Shown here: piece by piece, positions 31,406 to 42,074 of the stretch
How positions within the stretch are numbered: position 1 is the stretch's first letter
Layout of the letters: each line of letters opens with the position of its first letter
Source of the DNA: Roseateles koreensis
GTDB taxonomy: Bacteria; Pseudomonadota; Gammaproteobacteria; Burkholderiales; Burkholderiaceae_C
Direction: 5' to 3'
DNA length: 64,000 bases
Assembly (NCBI RefSeq): GCF_028595305.1
Contig: NZ_JAQQXS010000014.1
Coordinates: forward strand, 85,922 to 149,921
Translations under genes and position numbers: made by a program
The notes under the pieces: model-generated
What the model saw: only the letters and a program-made list of their open reading frames with translations
Told to the model about the DNA's origin: nothing
Databases searched by the model: none

Positions 31406-32329
31406 TCAGCTCATCCGCTTCAATTTGGGGTCCAGCGCGTCGCGCAGGCCATCCCCCATCAAATTGATGGAGAGCACGGTGACGAGAATGGCCAGGCCGG
31501 GCAGAGTCACCACCCAGGGCGCGCGCTGGATGTAGTCGCGTGCGGCGGAAAGCATGGTGCCCCACTCGGCGGTGGGCGCTTGCACGCCAAGCCCGAGAAA
31601 GCCCAGACCGGCCGTTTCCAGAATGGCAGAGGAGAAGCTCAGCGAGGCGTTCACGATCAGTGGGGCCATGCAGTTAGGCAGCACGCAGTCGAACATCAGC
31701 CGCAGGGTGCCCGCGCCGGCCACGCGGCTGGCGGTCACGTAGTCTTTGGGGATTTCCGCCAGGGCGGCGGCGCGAGTCAGGCGGGTGTAGCCGGGCAGCG
31801 CGCCGATGGCGATGGCGATCACGGTGTTGAGTAGGCCGGGGCCTAACACCGTGATCACGCAGATGGCCAACAGCAGCCCCGGCAGGGCCAGCATGATGTC
31901 CATCACCCGCATGATCAGCGGCGAGGCGAGCTTCTGGAAGAAGGCGGCCGACAAGCCCAGCAAAACACCCGGCAGGAGCGAGAGCAGCACCGAGGCCAGG
32001 CCGATGCCCATGGACACGCGCCCGCCGTGCAGCAAGCGCGAGAAGATGTCGCGGCCCAGCTCGTCGGTGCCAAGCAAAAACTTGGCGCTGCCCTGCGCCT
32101 GCCAGACGGGCGGCGTGAGCATGTGCTCGCGGTACTGCCAGGTGGGGCTGTGCGGCGCCAGCCAGGGTGCCAGCAGCGAGGCCAGGGCGATCAGCGTAAA
32201 GACGCACAGCGCGATCAATGCTCCCCGGTTGGCCGCAAAGGCGCGCCAGAACTCGCGCTGTGCAGACAGGGGCGGGGGCGCCGCTTCTGAGGGGTCTTGG
32301 TCGACGTGGCTGAGTTCGAAGTCCGTCAT
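31406..32329 (-). CDS. dppC: Dipeptide ABC transporter permease DppC
   Basis: A 307-residue inner-membrane permease with a long N-terminal cytoplasmic tail and six predicted helices. [22 protein letters not shown] is the family signature before the main membrane part, and the EAA loop that contacts the ATPase is [31 protein letters not shown]. It starts 22 bases after the dppB stop. Confidence 0.94.
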   Translation of the reverse strand: MTDFELSHVDQDPSEAAPPPLSAQREFWRAFAANRGALIALCVFTLIALASLLAPWLAPHSPTWQYREHMLTPPVWQAQGSAKFLLGTDELGRDIFSRLLHGGRVSMGIGLASVLLSLLPGVLLGLSAAFFQKLASPLIMRVMDIMLALPGLLLAICVITVLGPGLLNTVIAIAIGALPGYTRLTRAAALAEIPKDYVTASRVAGAGTLRLMFDCVLPNCMAPLIVNASLSFSSAILETAGLGFLGLGVQAPTAEWGTMLSAARDYIQRAPWVVTLPGLAILVTVLSINLMGDGLRDALDPKLKRMS

Positions 32330-32351
32330 GGATGTGAGTTAGGGCCAGGCC

Positions 32352-33362
32352 TCAATGGGGGGAACGGATGCGCGGGTTGACCACACCGTAGAGCAGGTCC
32401 ACCACGAGGTTCACCCCGATGAAGGTCAGCGCTGAAATCAGGATGCCGGCTTGCACCACGGGGTAGTCGCGGCGGGCGATGGCGTCGATCAGCCATTTGC
32501 CGATGCCGGGCCAGGAGAAAATGGTTTCAGTCAGCACGGCGCCCGCCAGCAGGCTGCCTGTTTGCATGCCGATGATCGTGAGCACCGGAATCAGCGCATT
32601 GCGCAGCGCGTGCACGGCCACCACGCGGGCGGGGCTGAGGCCTTTGGCGCGCGCGGTGCGGATGTAGTCCTCGCGCAGCACCTCCAGCATGGCGCTGCGC
32701 GTCATGCGGGCCACCACCGCCAGGGTTCCGGTGCCCAGCACCAGGGCCGGCAGCAGCAGGTGGAGGCAGGCCGATTTAAAGGCGCCAGCCTCCCCGGAAT
32801 TCCAGGCGTCCACGAGCATGAAGCCGGTGCGCATGGTGGGGTCGTATTCCACGCTGATGCGGCCCGAAATCGGTGTCCACGACAGACCCACCGAGAAGAA
32901 CATGATGAGGACCAGCCCCCACCAGAACACGGGCATGGAGTAGCCCACCGTGGCCAGGCCCATCACCCCCTGATCGACCCAGGAGCCGCGTCGCAGGCTG
33001 GCCCACATGCCCAGCAGCAAGCCCACACTGACCGCCAGCAGCAGGGCGCACGAGGCCAGCTCGACGGTGGCGGGAAACAGCACGGCGAACTCGCGCGCCA
33101 CTGGCTCGCGGCTGACCAGGCTCTGCCCCAAATCGCCGTGGGCGAGCTTGCCGAGGTAGTCGAAATACTGTTGGTGCAGGGGCTGATCCAGGCCCATTCG
33201 ATGCACCAGGGCGGCATGGGCGGCGGGGTCGAGCTGGCGCTCACCCATCATGATCTCGATGGGGTCGCCCGGCACCAGCCGGATCAGGCCGAACGCAACC
33301 GCGGTGATGCCGATGAGAGTCGGGATCAGGGTGGCCAGCTTTTTAAGCAGAAAGGTCAGCAC
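32352..33362 (-). CDS. dppB: Dipeptide ABC transporter permease DppB
   Basis: A 336-residue permease with six helices. The N-terminal LTFLLKKLATLIPTLIGITAVAFGLIRLVPGDP is the conserved first helix, the EAA loop is LEVLREDYIRTARAKGLSPARVVAVHALRNALIPV, and the C-terminus ends in VNPRIR. First gene of dppBCDF, 47 bases after the amidase gene on the same strand, so amidase and transporter may share a transcript. Confidence 0.94.
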   Translation of the reverse strand: MLTFLLKKLATLIPTLIGITAVAFGLIRLVPGDPIEIMMGERQLDPAAHAALVHRMGLDQPLHQQYFDYLGKLAHGDLGQSLVSREPVAREFAVLFPATVELASCALLLAVSVGLLLGMWASLRRGSWVDQGVMGLATVGYSMPVFWWGLVLIMFFSVGLSWTPISGRISVEYDPTMRTGFMLVDAWNSGEAGAFKSACLHLLLPALVLGTGTLAVVARMTRSAMLEVLREDYIRTARAKGLSPARVVAVHALRNALIPVLTIIGMQTGSLLAGAVLTETIFSWPGIGKWLIDAIARRDYPVVQAGILISALTFIGVNLVVDLLYGVVNPRIRSPH

Positions 33363-33409
33363 GGTGGTGGTTGTGGCGGGGCGGGGGCTGGGGTGTCAGT
33401 GCGGGTGTC

Positions 33410-34330
33410 TCAGTACTTGGACGGGTTCACCTTGGGCAGGAGTGCCCCGGTGTTGCCGGCACCCGCGCCCGCTCCTGAACCCGTTCCAGCGCCGGGTTGA
33501 GGCGCCAGCAGCATGCCGCCGGCCAGGTTCACCACGTCGAGCAGCGCAGCGGTTTCAGCGTCCATTGCGCCGCTGTAATCGCTGGGCCGGTATTTCATTT
33601 GGAAGGTGGCAATCACGTTTTTGGTGAGCGAGTCCAGCTCGCCGCTGCGTGGCACCGCGTAGCCGAAGCGTGACAGCTTGTCTTGAAACCAAGCGGCGTC
33701 AGGCGGAACTGATTCATACAGGGATTTGCGCAAGCCGACCTGCAGGGGGTCGGGCCAGGGAATCAGGCCGGCATCGGCCAGCTGCTTCCACGGGAACAAT
33801 GGGCCGGGGTCTTGCTTGCGGCCGGGTGCAATGTCGGCATGGCCCAGAATGCGCTCGGGCTTGATCTGGTGGCGGGTTTGAATATCGCGCACCAGCTTGA
33901 TGACCTCGTCGATCTGTTTCTGCGGAAAGGGCGCGTAGACGCGGCCCTGCGGCGTTTCGGTGAAGCCGGGGTTGACGATCTCGATGCCGATGGAGGCTGA
34001 ATTCAGGTTCTGGCTGCTGCCCCAGCTGCTTGCACCCGCGTGCCAGGAGCGGCGGTTCTCGTCGACGATGTAGTAGCTGATGGCCGGCTCGTCGCGCACC
34101 AGGTAGTGGCTGCTGACCAGGCCGCCGGTGGTCAGCACGCGCAGCGACTTTTCCCAGTCCAGCGCGGTGTAGTGCAGGATCAGAAACTGCGCCCGGCTGT
34201 CTTGCGCTACCGAGGTGAAGCTCTTGTCGATGTGTGGCGGCGGCGGGCCCACCGGCGTGCGCGGCGTGCTGGCGCATGCGCTCATCAATAAAGCACTGGT
34301 GAGGGCGGTGAGCAGGACGGTGGTCTTCAT
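33410..34330 (-). CDS. amiD: N-acetylmuramoyl-L-alanine amidase lipoprotein (AmiD/AmpD type)
   Basis: A 306-residue zinc amidase that cuts the MurNAc-L-Ala bond of muropeptides. The lipobox is LLMSAC. Zinc ligands fit LILHYTALDW (first His), SWHAGASSW and GHADIAPGRKQDPG, the Amidase_2 pattern, with IGIEIVNPG between them. Residues 225-275 form a peptidoglycan_binding_1-like domain (RFGYAVPRSGELDSLTKNVIATFQMKYRPSDYSG). A Gly/Ala repeat-rich tail follows. It is encoded directly before dppBCDF, so released murein peptides could be imported by the neighbouring transporter. Confidence 0.93.
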   Translation of the reverse strand: MKTTVLLTALTSALLMSACASTPRTPVGPPPPHIDKSFTSVAQDSRAQFLILHYTALDWEKSLRVLTTGGLVSSHYLVRDEPAISYYIVDENRRSWHAGASSWGSSQNLNSASIGIEIVNPGFTETPQGRVYAPFPQKQIDEVIKLVRDIQTRHQIKPERILGHADIAPGRKQDPGPLFPWKQLADAGLIPWPDPLQVGLRKSLYESVPPDAAWFQDKLSRFGYAVPRSGELDSLTKNVIATFQMKYRPSDYSGAMDAETAALLDVVNLAGGMLLAPQPGAGTGSGAGAGAGNTGALLPKVNPSKY

Positions 34331-34407
34331 GCGGGGAACTGGGTGGGCTGCGTTTTGGGCTGCGTTTCGGCAAGGGGATGGCGTGATTGTTGCAGGCCTG
34401 GCCGGCC

Positions 34408-36183
<1,776 letters not shown>

Positions 36184-36241
36184 ACCTGATTTCACCCTGT
36201 AGGTCATCCAAAATGACCCCCATCAAAAGGTGGTCAAGCCT

Positions 36242-36522
36242 ATGGAACACGACAACAGCGCTCAAGCCAAGGCGAAGTTTTCTGAGTTGGTGCAGCGTGC
36301 ACTGGCCGGAGAAGACGCGGTGACTGCGCGCGACAACCGGCCGCCCATCAATTTCAGCCATTGCCCCTGGAACTCAGTCACAGCTTGCGCGTGGCCAGCC
36401 TACCCTGGCATCACCGTGCCCCTTTTGATCGCCTGCTGATTGCGCAGTGCCAAGTCGAAGGCTTGACGCTGGGGAGCGCCGACAAAACGCCAGCCGCCTA
36501 CAGCGTGCCCTTGATCCGCTGA
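36242..36522 (+). pseudogene. Remnant of a Phd antitoxin/PIN toxin pair
   Basis: Two broken halves lie almost end to end. In the frame starting with the ATG at 36242, EHDNSAQAKAKFSELVQRALAGEDAVTARDNRPP matches the conserved core of a Phd/YefM-type antitoxin. In a different frame from 36361 to the stop at 36522, LPWHHRAPFDRLLIAQCQVEGLTLG followed by AAYSVPLIR matches the C-terminus of a PIN-domain (VapC-like) toxin. The antitoxin end and about two-thirds of the toxin are missing, so an internal deletion of several hundred bases is the likely cause. No active toxin remains. Confidence 0.8.
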
Positions 36523-36621
36523 TGGCGGCCCCCATCTGCTGTGGATGCAACCTCATCCTGCCTCTAGGCACGTGCCTGTATGCCTTTTGGCAAGGGCCCG
36601 CTTTGCCGGCATGATGGCCCC

Positions 36622-37125
36622 ATGTTGAAAGCCCTGCTCGCCCCCCTGGTCTGGCTGCTTCGGCTGCTGCTGGCGCTGATCATCTTGTTCGAGGAATGGG
36701 GCTGGGTGCCTTTGTCCCGGCTGCTGGCGCGCTTGGGGGATTGGCCGCCGTTTCGTGCTTTTGCGCCCTGGGTACGCGGCTTGCCGCCTTACGCGGCGCT
36801 GGCGCTGCTGGTTTTGCCCAGCCTGTTGATCATCCCGGTCAAATTGCTGGCTTTGTGGCTCATTGCCCACGGCCGGGTGGTGCTGGGGGTGGGCGTCATC
36901 ATGGCCGCCAAGGTGGTGGGCACGGCGCTGGTGGCGCGGCTGTTTCAGCTGATTCAACCGGCCTTGATGCGGCTGCGCTGGTTTGTGCCGCTCTACCAGC
37001 GCTGGAGCGCCTGGAAGCAAGAGCTGCTGGCGTGGGTGCATGCCCAGCCGTTCTGGCGCATGGCGCGTGTCATCAAGCGGCAACTGGGCAGGCGCCTGCG
37101 GCAGGCTTGGTCTAAGCGTCGTTGA
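36622..37125 (+). CDS. Hypothetical membrane protein
   Basis: A 167-residue protein with two or three transmembrane helices (LVWLLRLLLALIILFEEW, LALLVLPSLLIIPVKLLALWLI, VIMAAKVVGTALVARLF) and a strongly basic C-terminal tail (RVIKRQLGRRLRQAWSKRR). It has the look of a conserved Burkholderiales protein of unknown function. Its end overlaps the end of the converging transporter-acyltransferase gene by 14 bases. Confidence 0.75.
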   Translation: MLKALLAPLVWLLRLLLALIILFEEWGWVPLSRLLARLGDWPPFRAFAPWVRGLPPYAALALLVLPSLLIIPVKLLALWLIAHGRVVLGVGVIMAAKVVGTALVARLFQLIQPALMRLRWFVPLYQRWSAWKQELLAWVHAQPFWRMARVIKRQLGRRLRQAWSKRR

Positions 37126-39022
37126 GCAGTTGCGCCACCTCGCGCTGCAGCTTGGGTAGATCGACATCGGCTGCGGCCATCGGTGCGCCTGCCGAAAGGC
37201 TGACGCGGCTGAACAGGCCGCGGCGGAAGGGCTTCACCATGGCGCCTGCGGGCTCGATGCGTGAGAAGTACGAGCCCCATAGATTGCCCAGCGCCATGGG
37301 GATGACGGGCAGATTCGGTTGACCCTCCAGCAGCTTCATCACGCCGCCTTTGAAGGGCTGCAACTGCCCATCGCGGGTGATACCGCCTTCAGGAAAGATA
37401 CACACCAAATCACCCTCGGCCAGCACCTGGCGGGCACGCTGGAAGGCCTTCTCGTAAGTGGCCGGGTTCTCCTTCTGCGGGGCGATGGGCACGGCCTTGG
37501 CCAAGCGAAACAAGCCCCCCAACACCGGTGTGGCAAAGATGCGGTGGTCCATCAAGAAGCAGATGGGCCGTGGGCTGGCGGCCATCAGCAGCACCGCGTC
37601 GATGAAGGACACATGGTTGCATACCAGCACCGCCGCGCCCTGGGTCGGGATGTTGGCGTCGCCCCGCAGCTTGAAGCGGTAGACCAGGCGTGAGATCACG
37701 AAAGCGATGAATCGCAGCAGGTACTCCGGCATCAGCACGCAGATGTACAAGGCCATCACGGCATTGGCCAAACCCACCGCCAGGAAGATCTCGGGCACGG
37801 TGAATCCGGCACCCATCAGCACGCCGGCCAGCAGCGAGCTGGCCACCATGAAGAGCGCGTTGAGGATGTTGTTTGCCGCGATGATGCGGGCGCGATGCGA
37901 GGGCTGCGAGCGCAGTTGGATCAGTGCATACATCGGCACGCTGTACAAGCCGGTGAACAAGGCCAGCAGGCCCAGATCGGCCAGCACCCGCCAGTGCGCG
38001 GCGTGGCTGAGAAATTCACCCACGCTTTGCAGCGGCACCGCTGGCAGGCCGCGCGAGGCGAAGTAGAGGTCCACCGCAAACACCGTCATGCCCAGCGAGC
38101 CAAGCGGCACGAGGCCGATTTCGACATGCCGGTGCGACAGCAGTTCGCACAGCAACGCGCCCACGCCCACGCCGACCGAGAACACCACCAGCAGCATTGA
38201 GGCGACCTGGCTTTCACCGTGCAGCACGTCTTTGGCAAAGTTGGGGAAATTGGCCAGAAAGACCACGCCGAAGAACCACATCCACGAGATGCCCAGCAGC
38301 GAGCGGAACACCACGATGTTCTCGCGTGCCAGCCGCAGATTGCGCCAGGTTTCGGTGAAGGGGTTCCAGTTGATGTGCAAGCGAGGGTCGGCCGCCGGGC
38401 TGTGCGGGACGAACTGCACCGCCAGCCGGCCTAGTAGGGCTACCGTGAAGCAGGCCAGGCCGGTGTAGAAGGCGCCCACTTCGGGCTGGGCGATCAAGAC
38501 GCCGCCGAGCACATTGCCCAGGATGATGGCCACGAAGGTGCCCATCTCGACCATGCCGTTGCCGCCGGTGATTTCTTTCTCGCTCAACTGCTGCGGCAGG
38601 TAGGCAAACTTCACCGGGCCGAACAAGGTCGAGTGCATGCCCATCATGAACACGCAACCCAGCAGGGCCGGCACTTGCTGTTGCCAGAAGCCCCACAGCG
38701 CCACGGCCATGATGGCGATCTCGAAATTCTTGACCAGCCGCATCAGGCGCGACTTTTCGTATTTGTCCGCCAACTGCCCGCTGGTGGCCGAGAACAGCAC
38801 GAAGGGCAGGATGAACAGCGCCGCAATCACCAGGCCAGCCTGCGCCGGCGGCAACCAGCTCAGGCTCAGCTGGTAGGTGACCATCACGGTCAATGCGAAC
38901 TTGGAGATATTGTCATTGGCCGCGCCGAGAAACTGGGTCCAGAAGAAGGGTGCGAAGCGGCTCTGCTTGAGCAGGCCGAATTGGCTCACCGGGGCGTTGT
39001 TCGGGGGTGTGGATGCATTCAA
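37112..39022 (-). CDS. Fusion of an LplT-like MFS transporter and a PlsC-type acyltransferase
   Basis: About 636 residues. Residues 1-410 are a 12-helix MFS transporter (WTQFLGAANDNISKFALTVMV, GQLADKYEKSRLMR) like the lysophospholipid flippase LplT. Residues 430-636 are a glycerolipid acyltransferase with the HX4D motif in CNHVSFIDAV and the substrate motif FPEGGIT. In E. coli, LplT works with Aas, which carries acyltransferase and acyl-ACP ligase domains; here the ligase is missing. A role in importing and re-acylating lysophospholipid is inferred. The start is uncertain: TTG at 39022 is shown, GTG at 39097 and an internal GTG are alternatives. Confidence 0.88.
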   Translation of the reverse strand: MNASTPPNNAPVSQFGLLKQSRFAPFFWTQFLGAANDNISKFALTVMVTYQLSLSWLPPAQAGLVIAALFILPFVLFSATSGQLADKYEKSRLMRLVKNFEIAIMAVALWGFWQQQVPALLGCVFMMGMHSTLFGPVKFAYLPQQLSEKEITGGNGMVEMGTFVAIILGNVLGGVLIAQPEVGAFYTGLACFTVALLGRLAVQFVPHSPAADPRLHINWNPFTETWRNLRLARENIVVFRSLLGISWMWFFGVVFLANFPNFAKDVLHGESQVASMLLVVFSVGVGVGALLCELLSHRHVEIGLVPLGSLGMTVFAVDLYFASRGLPAVPLQSVGEFLSHAAHWRVLADLGLLALFTGLYSVPMYALIQLRSQPSHRARIIAANNILNALFMVASSLLAGVLMGAGFTVPEIFLAVGLANAVMALYICVLMPEYLLRFIAFVISRLVYRFKLRGDANIPTQGAAVLVCNHVSFIDAVLLMAASPRPICFLMDHRIFATPVLGGLFRLAKAVPIAPQKENPATYEKAFQRARQVLAEGDLVCIFPEGGITRDGQLQPFKGGVMKLLEGQPNLPVIPMALGNLWGSYFSRIEPAGAMVKPFRRGLFSRVSLSAGAPMAAADVDLPKLQREVAQLLNDA

Positions 39023-39121
39023 GGCAGGCTCGATCTCAGCGTGGGTGAGAGGGGGGTGAAGGCGGCGGAGGCAATTTACGGCCGCCTGTGGCGGCACATG
39101 GGTGGCCTATCGGTGGCGCTA

Positions 39122-39808
39122 TCACCAGAACTGCCACTGGCCAGAGTGCACCACCCACAGGCCCAGGGCGCCGTTGGTGACGGCGTGCGCAATCACCGCC
39201 GTCCAGAGCTTGCCGGTGCGCATATACAAGTAGGCATAGGCCAGGCCGGCGACGATGGCGGCCAGCCACAAGGTGTGGGCCAGCATGAAGACGAAGGTGC
39301 TCAACATGATGGGTTTGAGGCCGACGCCGCGTGGGTCAACGGTTTCGAATTGCGGCGACACGATCCAGCGCATCAGGAAGGCGCGCCAGAACAGTTCTTC
39401 CATCACGGGCACGATCAAGGCGGCGCCGGTCCAGCGCAGCGCAATCAAGGGCCAAATTTTGTGGCCCTGCAGGTCCAGCGGCAAAAAGCTGGCGGTGGGC
39501 TCACCGATCTGCATCCACGGTGCATCCAGGTGAATCCACAGCACGAACACCAGCAAGCCGACGGCAATGCTCAGCAGGGTGTCGCGCCGGCCGGGCAAAT
39601 TCTGCCGCGCCAGTTCACCATAGCCGCGCCAATGCCAGGCCAATGCCGCGCCGACGATGAACACGCTGGCGCCGTAGATCCAGCGGGCGTCGAAGTCTGC
39701 ATCCGTAGGCAGATAACCCCGCAGGCCCAGCAGCAGCATGAACAGGGCGAAGGGGATGATTCGGGCCAGGGCGGCGGGGCTCAGGCCAGTGGGCGTGGCG
39801 GTCTTCAT
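39122..39808 (-). CDS. CPBP/CAAX-type intramembrane protease-related protein
   Basis: A 228-residue membrane protein with about seven helices. The glutamate protease motifs are visible: EELFWRAFLMRW, then a His in MLAHTLWLA and another in VIAHAVTNGALGLWV. It matches the subgroup often associated with exosortase/PEP-CTERM loci ('CAAX prenyl protease-related'), though no exosortase gene is in this window. Function unproven. Start at 39808 (MKTATPTGLSPAALARI). Confidence 0.85.
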   Translation of the reverse strand: MKTATPTGLSPAALARIIPFALFMLLLGLRGYLPTDADFDARWIYGASVFIVGAALAWHWRGYGELARQNLPGRRDTLLSIAVGLLVFVLWIHLDAPWMQIGEPTASFLPLDLQGHKIWPLIALRWTGAALIVPVMEELFWRAFLMRWIVSPQFETVDPRGVGLKPIMLSTFVFMLAHTLWLAAIVAGLAYAYLYMRTGKLWTAVIAHAVTNGALGLWVVHSGQWQFW

Positions 39809-39916
39809 GGCGATGACGAGGGTGAGGGCTGAAGGGCTGTGGGGTTGGGGCCCCGCAGCGTAACCCGAAACCAAGGCATTTTGGCCGCGCTGCGCGCCGC
39901 CAGCGTGCCCAACCCG

Positions 39917-40780
39917 TCAGGCCGCCCGTTGCTCCAGCAGGAAATTGGCGCCGTCGTACTGGCCGAGCTTTTCGACCAGGTAGGGCAGGCATTCCTGCAA
40001 TTCATCGTGCAAGGTGTAGGGCGGGTTGATGATGAACATGCCGCTGCCCAGCATGCCAAAGGCGCGTGAGTCGCTTTGCTGCTGCACCGTCAGTCGCACG
40101 TGCAGCCAGCCCTTTTTGGCGCCCACGCCGGCATCGGCGGCGGCCTTGAGGCGCTGCGGCAACTGGGCCGATTCGAGCAACTGCAGCTGTGGGTACCAGA
40201 CCATGAAAACGCCGTCGGCAAACTTTTCCAGCCCTTCGCGCACGGCGGTGATGACCTTGCCGTAATCGGTCTTGAGCTCGTAGGAGGGGTCCATCAGCAC
40301 CACGCCGCGGCGCGAGGGTGGTGGCAGTTCACCGCGCAGCGAACTGAAGCCGTCCTTGTCGCTGACCTGGGTGTTGGGGCGGGTCGACAGATAGGTGTCG
40401 AGAATGCGGTAGTCGGTGGGGTGCAGTTCGTAGCAGCGCAGCCGGTCTTGTTCGCGCATCAGCAAGTTGGCGATGGCGGGCGAGCCGGGGTACTGGCGCA
40501 ACTGGCCACCGCTGTTGAAGGCGCGGATGGGCTCAAGATAACGCGCCAACGGAGCGGGCAGGTCCTTGGCATCCCATAACTTCGAGATGCCATGCACGTA
40601 CTCGCCCTTTTTCTGGGCGTACTGGCCCTCGATGGAGTAGCCGCCGGCCCCGGCGTGGGTGTCGACCAGGGTGTAGGGTTTTTCTTTTTCCGCCATATGG
40701 CGGAGCACCTCGGACAAAACGAGGTGTTTGAGGACATCGGCATGGTTGCCGGCGTGAAAGGCGTGTCGGTAGGCGAGCAT
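39917..40780 (-). CDS. rlmJ: 23S rRNA (adenine-2030 N6)-methyltransferase RlmJ
   Basis: A 287-residue SAM-dependent enzyme. MLAYRHAFHAGNHADVLKH is the characteristic N-terminus; DTHAGAGGY is the SAM loop. The N6-adenine motif IV reads DPSYE rather than the usual DPPYE (see findings). GVFMVWYPQL and FIINPPYTLHDEL follow. Start at 40780. Confidence 0.95.
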   Translation of the reverse strand: MLAYRHAFHAGNHADVLKHLVLSEVLRHMAEKEKPYTLVDTHAGAGGYSIEGQYAQKKGEYVHGISKLWDAKDLPAPLARYLEPIRAFNSGGQLRQYPGSPAIANLLMREQDRLRCYELHPTDYRILDTYLSTRPNTQVSDKDGFSSLRGELPPPSRRGVVLMDPSYELKTDYGKVITAVREGLEKFADGVFMVWYPQLQLLESAQLPQRLKAAADAGVGAKKGWLHVRLTVQQQSDSRAFGMLGSGMFIINPPYTLHDELQECLPYLVEKLGQYDGANFLLEQRAA

Positions 40781-40811
40781 GGCTGAACTGTAGCCTGACC
40801 CGGCCCGAAAC

Positions 40812-41999
40812 TCACGGAAACTGGAAGGCGCCGGGATGAATGGCCGGCCGCTCCAGGGCCAACGTGCCGCGTGGCGCCAGGAATTGGCGCGTCGGCCGCA
40901 GGCTGAGGCCGTCGACTTCGCCCGGGTCCACTGCCTTGCCACGCACCTTGGCGTCGGGGCGCAAATGGTAGTTGTCGCGGCTGGCCAGCACGAAGACGTT
41001 CAGGTCAACGGCGAAGTTGCCGGCACTCTCCCATGCGGGATCGGCCGGCACCTTGGGGTTGCCGGCCCACAGGTTGTTGATGAGGCGCACTTTGTCTGCG
41101 CCGGGGCTGACCCGCAGAAATACACCGTTACTGGGGCGCATGTCGATCAAGGTGTTGTTGATCAGATGCAACTCGTTGCGCGGGCCGCTGTAGCCTTCAG
41201 CGCCGAAAGAGACGATGTGGGGGTTTTCGGTCTCGGCGCTTTGCTGGATCACATTGCCCACCACGAGTGCCACGCCGCCGTTGGGCAGGTCGATCTCGTA
41301 GCTGGCGCGCCCGCCGATTTCGTCCGTCAGGCGGTTGTAGAAGATGTGGCTGACGGCGGCGCGGCTCTTCAGCAGATGGCCCGACTGGCCGTGGTGGAAG
41401 TAGCTGCCCACCACGCGCAGATGGCCGATGGCGCCGACGTAGATATTGTGGTTCTTGCCGTCACGGCGAATGATGGTGCCGAACTCGCAGTCCTCGATGT
41501 CCAGCCGCACCGTCGGGTCGTTGCTGGTGAGCACGCCGTTCTCGTTCATGTTGAAGCGGCAGTCGCGCAAGCTCAGAGAGCCCGCCTGCAGGCGGATGCC
41601 CGCACCGTTGTGATCCGGCACCTGGGCGCCCGAGAAGTCGAAGCCTTCAATCAGCATGTCCCGACCGCTGGTGACAAAGGTGCCCTTGCCCTGGGCGTTA
41701 GCACCGGCAGCCTCCATGTGCACCCGGCCGCCGACGGCCTTGAGATGCAGGTCGTGCTGGGTCCAAACGGCCACATCGCCGGTGTATTCACCCGCGTCGA
41801 CCTCGATCCGCATGCCGTCTTTGGCCTCGCGGGCCGCAGCGGCCAGGCTTCTCACGCCGCGCGTCGGGCCCACTTGCAGCACCGGCCGGTTGCTGGGAGT
41901 GTTCGCCGCCAGATGGGGCGGCAACAGCAGGCCCGAACTGGCGGCCAAGCCCCATTGCAGAACGTGGCGGCGTTGGGGCGCGAAGGGCTTTTTCGTCAT
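40812..41999 (-). CDS. Exported right-handed beta-helix protein
   Basis: A 395-residue protein with a twin-arginine-type leader (PQRRHVLQWGLAASSG) and then repeated short beta-helix turns, for example DMLIEGFDFSGA, LSLRDCRFNMNENGVLTSN, LDIEDCEFGTII, LRVVGSYFHHG, ELHLINNTLIDM and VRLINNLWAGN. This is the NosD/pectate-lyase-like parallel beta-helix fold, used by carbohydrate-active enzymes and surface proteins. Catalytic residues cannot be assigned. Tat export suggests folding in the cytoplasm, possibly around a cofactor, or simple lineage habit. Confidence 0.8.
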   Translation of the reverse strand: MTKKPFAPQRRHVLQWGLAASSGLLLPPHLAANTPSNRPVLQVGPTRGVRSLAAAAREAKDGMRIEVDAGEYTGDVAVWTQHDLHLKAVGGRVHMEAAGANAQGKGTFVTSGRDMLIEGFDFSGAQVPDHNGAGIRLQAGSLSLRDCRFNMNENGVLTSNDPTVRLDIEDCEFGTIIRRDGKNHNIYVGAIGHLRVVGSYFHHGQSGHLLKSRAAVSHIFYNRLTDEIGGRASYEIDLPNGGVALVVGNVIQQSAETENPHIVSFGAEGYSGPRNELHLINNTLIDMRPSNGVFLRVSPGADKVRLINNLWAGNPKVPADPAWESAGNFAVDLNVFVLASRDNYHLRPDAKVRGKAVDPGEVDGLSLRPTRQFLAPRGTLALERPAIHPGAFQFP

Positions 42000-42074
42000 G
42001 GCGAAGACCTGCTGAAATGAGTCATTATGGGCGGGGCACCGGGGCGATCTTGTGACAGGCGCCGTCCGGGGCGC

